Of a stretch of 64,000 bases of DNA, positions 58,387 to 64,000 are shown piece after piece. The notes under the pieces were generated by a model. The model searched no databases. It was not told where the DNA came from and saw nothing but the letters and a program-made list of their open reading frames with translations. How positions within the stretch are numbered: the stretch's first letter is position 1; each line of letters opens with the position of its first letter. The DNA is taken from the NCBI RefSeq assembly GCF_900590885.1, contig NZ_UUON01000007.1:25268-89267 (forward strand). Direction: 5' to 3'. A program made the position numbers and the translations under genes. This stretch comes from Pseudomonas viridiflava (GTDB taxonomy: Bacteria; Pseudomonadota; Gammaproteobacteria; Pseudomonadales; Pseudomonadaceae).

Positions 58387-59727
58387 ATGTCCATCTACAA
58401 CAAGCTTGACCTGACTGGCTGGAAACCCCGGCAACTGACGTCCCAAGAGGTGCGCTTTGCCACCTGGATCGCGTTTTTCGCCTGGGTGTTTGCGGTGTAT
58501 GACTTCATCCTGTTCGGCACCTTGCTGCCGGAGATCGGCCGGCACTTTGGCTGGGGTGAAGTGGAGCAAGCTGAAATCGCGACCTGGGTGGCGGTGGGCA
58601 CCGCCGTGGTCGCCCTGGCCATCGGCCCGATCGTCGACAAGCTGGGGCGCCGCAAAGGCATTATTTTCACCGTGGCCGGCTCCGCACTGTGTTCGGCGCT
58701 GACCGCGATTGGCGGGGCGTGGGGCAAGTCGCCGTTGATTCTGATCCGTTCGTTGGGCGGCCTGGGGTATGCCGAGGAAACCGTCAACGCCACGTACCTG
58801 ACCGAGCTGTACGGTGCGTCGGAAGACCCGCGCCTGACCAAGCGTCGCGGCTTTATCTACAGCCTGGTGCAAGGCGGCTGGCCGGTCGGTGCGCTGATCG
58901 CCGCCGGTTTGACCGCACTGCTGTTGCCGGTCATCGGCTGGCAGGGCTGCTTTATCTTCGCCGCGATCCCGGCGGTGGTGATCGCGATCATGGCGCGCAA
59001 GCTCAAGGAGAGCCCGCAGTTCCAGATCCACCAACGCATCAGCCAGCTGCGTAAAAGCGGCGCGGTGAAAGAAGCGCAGAACGTCGCCGTAACTTACGGC
59101 GTGGACTACGACGAACACAGCAAGGCCGGCCTCAAAGCCGCGTTCCGTGGCCCGGCGCGTCGCGCCACCCTGGTGATCGGCGCTGCGCTGTTGCTCAACT
59201 GGGCGGCGATCCAGGTGTTCAGTGTGTTGGGCACTTCGGTGATCGTCAGCGTGCACCACATCTCGTTCGAGAACTCGCTGATTATCCTCGTGCTGTCGAA
59301 CCTGGTGGGCTACTGCGGTTACCTCAGCCACGGCTGGATGGGCGACAAGATCGGCCGCCGCAATGTCATTGGCCTGGGCTGGATGCTCGGCGGGCTGGCG
59401 TTTGCCGGGATGCTGTTTGGCCCGAGCAATATGGCGATGGTGGTCGGGCTGTATAGCCTGGGCCTGTTCTTCCTGATCGGGCCTTACTCGGCGGCGCTGT
59501 TTTTTATCAGTGAAAGTTTCCCGACCAGCATCCGTGCCACCGGCGGCGCGATCATCCATGCCATGGGCCCGATTGGCGCAGTGGTCGCAGGTTTCGGCGC
59601 TACCCAGGTGTTGTCCGCCGGCAGCGACTGGCAGACCGCCGCGCTGTGGTTTGGCGCCGTGCCGTGCTTTTTGTCCGGGATGCTGATGTTTGCCGCCCGC
59701 CATGTGCGCCCGGAAACCGTTCAGTAA
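58387..59727 (+). CDS. MFS permease for an organic acid or related substrate
   Basis: The transporter of 446 residues has twelve predicted helices. The motif [15 protein letters not shown] lies after helix 2 and [17 protein letters not shown] in the second half. The central loop (about 200-260) is long and charged. It resembles importers of aromatic acids or metabolites (AAHS/SHS-like) rather than drug pumps. It lies 26 bp after the imidase-like gene and 10 bp before an SDR gene, so it likely imports the operon's substrate. Confidence 0.85.
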   Translation: MSIYNKLDLTGWKPRQLTSQEVRFATWIAFFAWVFAVYDFILFGTLLPEIGRHFGWGEVEQAEIATWVAVGTAVVALAIGPIVDKLGRRKGIIFTVAGSALCSALTAIGGAWGKSPLILIRSLGGLGYAEETVNATYLTELYGASEDPRLTKRRGFIYSLVQGGWPVGALIAAGLTALLLPVIGWQGCFIFAAIPAVVIAIMARKLKESPQFQIHQRISQLRKSGAVKEAQNVAVTYGVDYDEHSKAGLKAAFRGPARRATLVIGAALLLNWAAIQVFSVLGTSVIVSVHHISFENSLIILVLSNLVGYCGYLSHGWMGDKIGRRNVIGLGWMLGGLAFAGMLFGPSNMAMVVGLYSLGLFFLIGPYSAALFFISESFPTSIRATGGAIIHAMGPIGAVVAGFGATQVLSAGSDWQTAALWFGAVPCFLSGMLMFAARHVRPETVQ

Positions 59728-59737
59728 GGAGTTATCG

Positions 59738-60499
59738 ATGAGCCGTAAAGTTGCCTTGATTACCGGTGCCGCCAGCGGCATCGGCCAAGCCCTCGCCGTG
59801 GCCTATGCCCGTGTGGGTGTAGCGGTGGTTGGCGGGTATTACCCGGCCGACCCCCATGACCCGCATACCACCGTGGCGTTGGTGGAAGAGGCGGGCGGCG
59901 AGTGCCTGATGTTGCCGCTGGACGTGGGCGATACCGACTCGGTAGACGCACTGGCCGCCCAGGCCGTGGCGCATTTTGGCCGCCTCGATTACGCGGTGGC
60001 CAACGCCGGTTTGCTGCGCCGCGCGCCCTTGCTGGACATGACCGACGCGCTGTGGAACGAGATGCTCAATGTCGACCTCACGGGGGTGATGCGCACCTTC
60101 CGTGCGGCGGCGCGGCATATGGGCGAGGGCGGCGCGCTGGTGGCGATTTCATCGATTGCCGGCGGCATCTATGGCTGGCAGGAACACAGCCATTACGCGG
60201 CGGCCAAGGCCGGCGTGCCGGGGTTGTGCCGGTCGCTGGCGGTGGAGTTGGCGGCTAAGGGTATTCGCTGCAATGCGGTGATTCCGGGGTTGATCGAAAC
60301 GCCGCAGTCGCTGGATGCGAAGAACTCGCTGGGGCCGGAAGGCCTGGCCAAGGCCGCGCGCGCGATTCCGCTGGGGCGGGTAGGGCGCGCGGATGAAGTG
60401 GCGTCGCTGGTGCAGTTTTTGACCAGTGAAGCGTCGAGCTATCTGACTGGCCAAAGCATCATCATCGACGGCGGCTTAACTGTGCGCTGGCCCGACTAA
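59738..60499 (+). CDS. Short-chain dehydrogenase/reductase, first copy
   Basis: The protein has 253 residues. It has the NAD(P) motif [12 protein letters not shown] in AVANAGLL, and the catalytic Tyr-x3-Lys in HYAAAKAG, with Ser in AISSIAGG. Its end, [20 protein letters not shown], is the classical SDR C-terminus. It oxidises or reduces an alcohol or ketone. GGAG lies 8 bases before the ATG. It lies next to the permease; a REP palindrome follows, and a second SDR is downstream. Confidence 0.9.
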   Translation: MSRKVALITGAASGIGQALAVAYARVGVAVVGGYYPADPHDPHTTVALVEEAGGECLMLPLDVGDTDSVDALAAQAVAHFGRLDYAVANAGLLRRAPLLDMTDALWNEMLNVDLTGVMRTFRAAARHMGEGGALVAISSIAGGIYGWQEHSHYAAAKAGVPGLCRSLAVELAAKGIRCNAVIPGLIETPQSLDAKNSLGPEGLAKAARAIPLGRVGRADEVASLVQFLTSEASSYLTGQSIIIDGGLTVRWPD

Positions 60500-60517
60500 C
60501 GGGTGTACATCAATCCA

Positions 60518-60549
60518 AATGTGGGAGGGGGCAAGCCCCCTCCCACATT
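60518..60549. repeat. Collapsed REP palindrome between the two SDR genes
   Basis: AATGTGGGAGGGGGC and GCCCCCTCCCACATT, perfect 15-bp arms separated by AA, inside a 79-bp gap of the operon. It is the same structure as at 34974-35005 with the loop bases reversed (AA rather than TT). Confidence 0.9.
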
Positions 60550-60578
60550 GGACCTGTGTTTGGCTTGGGAGAATTTAC

Positions 60579-61328
60579 ATGCCTCAACTGACTAACCGTC
60601 GCGCCGTCATCACCGGCGCCGGCAGCGGCATCGGTGCCGCCATCGCCCGTGCCTACGCCGCCGAGGGCGCACGCCTGCTGCTCGCCGACCGCAACGCTGC
60701 GAGCCTCGCCGAAACCGCGATCACCTGCCGCAACCTCGGCGCCGAGGTGTTCGAATGCCTGGCCGATGTCGGCACGGTCGAAGGCGCCCAGGCCAGTGTC
60801 GACCGTTGCGTCGAGCACTTCGGCGGCATCGACATCCTGGTCAACAACGCCGGCATGCTCACCCAGGCGCGTTGCGTCGACCTGTCCATCGAGATGTGGA
60901 ACGACATGCTGCGCGTCGACCTCACCAGTGTGTTTGTCGCCAGCCAGCGTGCCTTGCCGCACATGCTCGCGCAGCGCTGGGGGCGGATCATCAACGTCGC
61001 CTCGCAACTGGGTATCAAGGGCGGCGCCGAACTCACTCACTACGCCGCCGCCAAGGCCGGGGTGATCGGTTTTACCAAATCCCTCGCGCTGGAAGTGGCC
61101 AAGGACAATGTGCTGGTCAACGCCATCGCCCCCGGCCCGATCGAAACGCCATTGGTGGGCGGCATCAGCGACGAATGGAAACGCGCCAAGGCCAAGGAGC
61201 TGCCCCTGGGCCGCTTCGGCCTGGCGGACGAAGTGGCGCCCACCGCCGTGCTGCTCGCCAGCGAGCCGGGCGGTAATCTGTTCGTTGGCCAGACCCTCGG
61301 CCCGAACTCCGGCGATGTCATGCCATGA
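60579..61328 (+). CDS. Short-chain dehydrogenase/reductase, second copy
   Basis: The protein of 249 residues has TGAGSGIGAAIARAYAAEGA, NNAGML, the Ser in NVASQLGIKGG and the Tyr-Lys pair in [19 protein letters not shown]. It is of the FabG-like group but only moderately like the first SDR of this operon, so the two probably act on different intermediates. GGGAGAA is a distant ribosome site. It follows a REP palindrome that may reduce readthrough, but no promoter is evident in the 79-bp gap. Confidence 0.9.
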   Translation: MPQLTNRRAVITGAGSGIGAAIARAYAAEGARLLLADRNAASLAETAITCRNLGAEVFECLADVGTVEGAQASVDRCVEHFGGIDILVNNAGMLTQARCVDLSIEMWNDMLRVDLTSVFVASQRALPHMLAQRWGRIINVASQLGIKGGAELTHYAAAKAGVIGFTKSLALEVAKDNVLVNAIAPGPIETPLVGGISDEWKRAKAKELPLGRFGLADEVAPTAVLLASEPGGNLFVGQTLGPNSGDVMP

Positions 61329-61341
61329 GTAAGGTGTAGCC

Positions 61342-61641
61342 ATGTGCGGACTCTGCGGATTGCTCGGCGAAGACCTGCACTGGAGCGATCCCCTGGGCGA
61401 TGAGCTGCCCAGGCGCCGCGAGCGTTTGCGCCGCATCGCCGCGATCAACCAGGTGCTGGCGGTGTTCCGGCTCAAGGTCGAAGACTTCCAGGGCGCCTCG
61501 TATTTGCTGCTCGGCGCCACCGGCAAGCAGGCACTGGCCAGCGGGCTGGATCAACTCTGGCAGGCAGCCGAAACCATGCTCGGCCGCCCGTTGGATCCTC
61601 TCGATCCGCAACTGCTGGATCACTTGGAGTCAGCCTTATGA
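61342..61641 (+). CDS. Small MCGLCG-type conserved hypothetical protein
   Basis: I do not recognise an established family. The 99-residue protein begins MCGLCGLLGEDLHWSDPLGD, with a CxxC at residues 2-5, then a basic helix (ELPRRRERLRRIAAINQVL) and a helical C-terminus (QLWQAAETMLGRPLDPLD). The start resembles the Cys2 N-terminus of class II glutamine amidotransferases, but the domain itself is missing. It lies 13 bp after the SDR and overlaps the CobW gene by 4 bases. A metal- or cofactor-related helper role with CobW is a guess from position. Confidence 0.7.
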   Translation: MCGLCGLLGEDLHWSDPLGDELPRRRERLRRIAAINQVLAVFRLKVEDFQGASYLLLGATGKQALASGLDQLWQAAETMLGRPLDPLDPQLLDHLESAL

Positions 61642-62612
61642 GCATCGCCCTGAATGTCATCACCGGCTTCCTCGGCAGCGGCAAAACCACTTTGCTCAAG
61701 CGTCTGCTGCAAGGTGAAAGCCTGGGCGACACGGCGCTGCTGATCAACGAGTTCGGCGATGTCGGCATCGACCATCTGCTGGTCGAAGAGGTGGCGCCGA
61801 ACACCGTGCTGCTGCCCAGCGGCTGCATCTGCTGCTCGATCCGTGGCGAGCTGAAAGACGCGCTGCTCGGCCTGCTGCAACGCCGCGAGCGCGGTGAAAT
61901 CCCCGCGTTCAAGCGGGTGATCCTCGAGACTACCGGCCTCGCCGACCCGGCGCCGATCCTCGCGACCTTGAACAACGACGTGCAACTGCGCGGGCGTTTC
62001 CATATCGGCCTGGTCATCACCCTGGTCGACGCCAGCCACGCCGCGCTGCAAGAACGCCTGCACCCGGAATGGCTGGCGCAGGTGGCGGCTGCGGATCGCC
62101 TGCTGCTGAGCAAGACCGACCTCGAAGGCGAGTGCACTGAGTTGCGCGCCCATCTGCACGCGCTGAACGCCGGTACGCCGATCCTTAATACCCAGGACAT
62201 CCACAGCGGCGACCAACTACTGCTCGGCGAAGGCTTGCGCAGCGCCGAGCCCGCGGTGGAAGTCAGCCGCTGGCAACTGCACCAAGCCACCAGCGTCACC
62301 CATGGCGCGGCGCAGGTGTGCAGCTTGACGTTCGACCAGCCGCTGGACTGGGTGGGGTTCGGGGTGTGGTTGTCGATGCTGTTAAGATGCCACGGCGAAC
62401 GAATCCTCCGCGTCAAAGGGCTGCTCAACGTGAACGCCAGTAACGCCCCCATCGTCATTCATGGCGTGCAGCATTGCCTGCATGCCCCGGTGCACTTGCC
62501 TGCGTGGCCGGGCACAGACCGTCAATCGCGCCTGGTATTTATCCTGCGCGGCCTCGACCCCGTGCTGCTGCGGCGCTCCTTTGACGTGTTCTCGCGGCGG
62601 TTCGCGGCATGA
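61638..62612 (+). CDS. CobW/COG0523-family GTPase, probable metallochaperone
   Basis: The protein of 324 residues has the Walker A GFLGSGKTTLLKRLL, the metal-binding CxCC in PSGCICCSIRG (Cys63, Cys65, Cys66), ETTGLADPAPI, the NKxD-type SKTDLEG, and a CobW C-terminal domain (from about 225). COG0523 proteins deliver metals to client enzymes; the metal hydrolase of this operon is a plausible client. It overlaps both neighbours by 4 bases. Confidence 0.88.
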   Translation: MSIALNVITGFLGSGKTTLLKRLLQGESLGDTALLINEFGDVGIDHLLVEEVAPNTVLLPSGCICCSIRGELKDALLGLLQRRERGEIPAFKRVILETTGLADPAPILATLNNDVQLRGRFHIGLVITLVDASHAALQERLHPEWLAQVAAADRLLLSKTDLEGECTELRAHLHALNAGTPILNTQDIHSGDQLLLGEGLRSAEPAVEVSRWQLHQATSVTHGAAQVCSLTFDQPLDWVGFGVWLSMLLRCHGERILRVKGLLNVNASNAPIVIHGVQHCLHAPVHLPAWPGTDRQSRLVFILRGLDPVLLRRSFDVFSRRFAA

Positions 62613-63784
62613 TCACACTGCGCGTCCTCGGTACCTCGGTGACCTTGCTGGAATGCCTGCGCGTGCGCGCCGAACAGGAGTTGGGCATTCGCCTGGTGTA
62701 CCAGGTGCATGACGTCGAACAGGCCCAGCGCATCGCGGTGATGCAGCCCGACAGCTACGACCTGTATGACCAGTGGTTCCACAACGTCGACTTCGTGTGG
62801 CCGGCGCGGGCGATCCAGCCCATCGACACGCGGCGCATTGCGCTGTGGCACGAGATCAATGACCTGCCCAAGCGTGGGCGCCTGTCGCCCGATGACCGCC
62901 TGGGCAGCGGCAGCGTGCCCAGCGAGCGGCTGTTCGTGCAGCACGATGGCAGCCTCGGCAGCACCGTGACCGAGCGCATCAGTATGCTGCCCCTGACCCA
63001 CAACGCCGACAGCTTCGCCTACCGCCCCGAGCGTTTGCCGGAGGGCTTTTGCCACGGCAACGAAAGCTGGGGCTGGCTGCTCGACCCCGCCTGGCGGGCG
63101 CGCACGGCGCTGCAAAGCGACGCGGCCATTGGTGCGCTGGATGCGGCGTTGGCGTTGCAGGGGGCGGGGTTGGCCAGCTTCAAGGACATCGGCAATATGA
63201 GCATCGAGGAGATCGATGTGCTCGCCGACATTCTGGTGCGCAAACAGAAGGAGGGGCATTTTGCGGCGTTCTGGTCGGATGACGAGGAGGCTGCGCAATT
63301 GATGCTCAGCCCGAGCATTGATATTCAGAGTTTGTGGTCGCCGACCTTGATGCGCTTGCATCGGGCGGGGGTGAAGTATCGGCTGGCGGTGCCGCGCGAG
63401 GGGTATCGGGCCTGGTTTGGTGGGTTGTCGTTGTCGCGGCATGCCCGGGGGCCGGTGCTGGATGCGGCGTATGCGTACTTGAATTGGTGGCTGTCGGGCT
63501 GGCCTGGGGCGGTGATGGCGCGGCAGGGTTACTACATCGGTAATCCGGCGCGCAGTCGCGATCACTTGAGCAGCGCCGAGTGGGATTACTGGTATGCCGG
63601 GAAGGCGGCTCGGGAGGAGTTGCTGGGGAGTGATGGGTTGCCGTTGATTGATGTGGGTGAAGTGCGGGATGGGGGGTCGTATGAGCAGCGGATGGGGCAT
63701 ATTGCGGTGTGGAATTCGGTGATGGATGAGCACAATTATCTGGTGCGCAGGTGGGGGGATTTTATGCGGGCTCGCTGTGTTTGA
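62609..63784 (+). CDS. Solute-binding-like protein without signal peptide
   Basis: The 391-residue protein resembles periplasmic binding proteins of the spermidine/putrescine or iron type, with two-lobed features such as DSYDLYDQWFHNVDFVWPA, MLPLTHNADSFAYRPERL and a C-terminal region with LNWWLSGWPGAVMARQGYYI. Yet it starts MITLRVLGTSVTLLECLRVR with no hydrophobic leader, so it is predicted to be cytoplasmic. No ABC permease or ATPase gene is nearby in the window. It may sense or bind the operon's substrate. From about 63100 on the gene uses many G/T-ending codons, unlike its beginning. Confidence 0.65.
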   Translation: MITLRVLGTSVTLLECLRVRAEQELGIRLVYQVHDVEQAQRIAVMQPDSYDLYDQWFHNVDFVWPARAIQPIDTRRIALWHEINDLPKRGRLSPDDRLGSGSVPSERLFVQHDGSLGSTVTERISMLPLTHNADSFAYRPERLPEGFCHGNESWGWLLDPAWRARTALQSDAAIGALDAALALQGAGLASFKDIGNMSIEEIDVLADILVRKQKEGHFAAFWSDDEEAAQLMLSPSIDIQSLWSPTLMRLHRAGVKYRLAVPREGYRAWFGGLSLSRHARGPVLDAAYAYLNWWLSGWPGAVMARQGYYIGNPARSRDHLSSAEWDYWYAGKAAREELLGSDGLPLIDVGEVRDGGSYEQRMGHIAVWNSVMDEHNYLVRRWGDFMRARCV

Positions 63785-64000
63785 TTGGTTGAGTACCTAT
63801 CCGTTGCTGCGGTAACGGCGGCTTAGGGTTCCGCTCTTACAGCGGCTCACTTTTGAAAGGACCCAAAAGTAAGCAAAAGGTCCTCGCCCCACCACTCGGT
63901 GCCTCGCCTAGGCTCGGCATGCCCGTAATCCGACAGTGATGTGGGGGGCCGCCGCCACGCGCCATCCATGGCGCGGGGCGGCTAAACCGGCATCCCTGCC
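63785..64000. repeat. Pseudomonas-type dispersed intergenic sequence
   Basis: The 216 bp to the window end contain the stretch CTTTTGAAAGGACCCAAAAG, TAAGCAAAAGGTCCTCGCCC and the following CACTCGGTGCCTCGCCTAGG, which I recognise as a sequence often found after genes in Pseudomonas genomes. It includes a strong hairpin, CGCGCCAT / ATGGCGCG at 63958-63975, extended by GCCGCC / GGCGGC to 63951-63982. No gene is supported here. Confidence 0.5.

Overview
The window is chromosomal DNA from a Pseudomonas of the P. fluorescens group. The evidence is the high GC content, the pepA-holC-valS / lptFG and lepA-lepB-rnc-era-recO-pdxJ blocks in Pseudomonas order, an hmgR-hmgA-fahA-maiA cluster, three cell-surface-signalling iron loci, and many copies of the GTGGGAGGGGGCTTGCCCCC type of REP sequence typical of this group. 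About 62 protein genes are supported. I found no rRNA, tRNA, CRISPR array, prophage or insertion sequence.

Layout. 1-3.96 kb: end of a GST-like gene, then a TonB-dependent siderophore receptor coupled to a periplasmic beta-propeller protein. 4-5.5 kb: dacB. 5.5-9.6 kb: tyrosine/phenylalanine catabolism through homogentisate, with a divergent IclR repressor. 9.6-13.7 kb: a SirB1-like protein, an amino acid dehydrogenase lacking the expected catalytic lysine, LexA-controlled yebG, a small toxin-antitoxin pair, a PsiE-family protein and a DUF3509 protein. 13.9-17.8 kb: serine uptake and deamination with a divergent LysR regulator. 18-20.9 kb: an HPF/RaiA-type ribosome protein and a DHA2 efflux pump with a divergent LysR regulator. 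20.9-28.7 kb: an iron-uptake island with fecI-fecR-fecA, a divergent DUF3649-PepSY-DUF3325 membrane operon, and a second sigma/anti-sigma pair without its own receptor. 28.7-49 kb: mostly housekeeping (glutaredoxin, NdpA, HU, RlmF, ValS, HolC, PepA, LptFG, LepA, LepB, RNase III, Era, RecO, PdxJ, TadA), plus a Tat-type multicopper oxidase and a trans-3-hydroxy-L-proline dehydratase candidate. 49-54.7 kb: cmoAB, a YhhN lysoplasmalogenase, an I42 inhibitor lipoprotein and a second Lon-type protease (AsrA-like).

54.8-63.8 kb is the most unusual region. A GntR-type regulator with two winged-helix domains diverges from a probable operon encoding an amidase, a cytoplasmic HpPgdA/cyclic-imidase-like metallohydrolase, an MFS permease, two short-chain dehydrogenases, a 99-residue MCGLCG protein, a CobW-family GTPase and a solute-binding-like protein without a signal peptide. 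The gene content fits uptake of a cyclic imide or amide, ring opening by the metallohydrolase, hydrolysis of the half-amide by the amidase, oxidation by the SDRs, and metal supply by CobW. The substrate is not known from sequence.

REP/REPIN elements sit in at least seven intergenic gaps. Two copies are reduced to perfect short palindromes, and a 41-bp variant is present in inverted orientation on both sides of the Lon-like gene.
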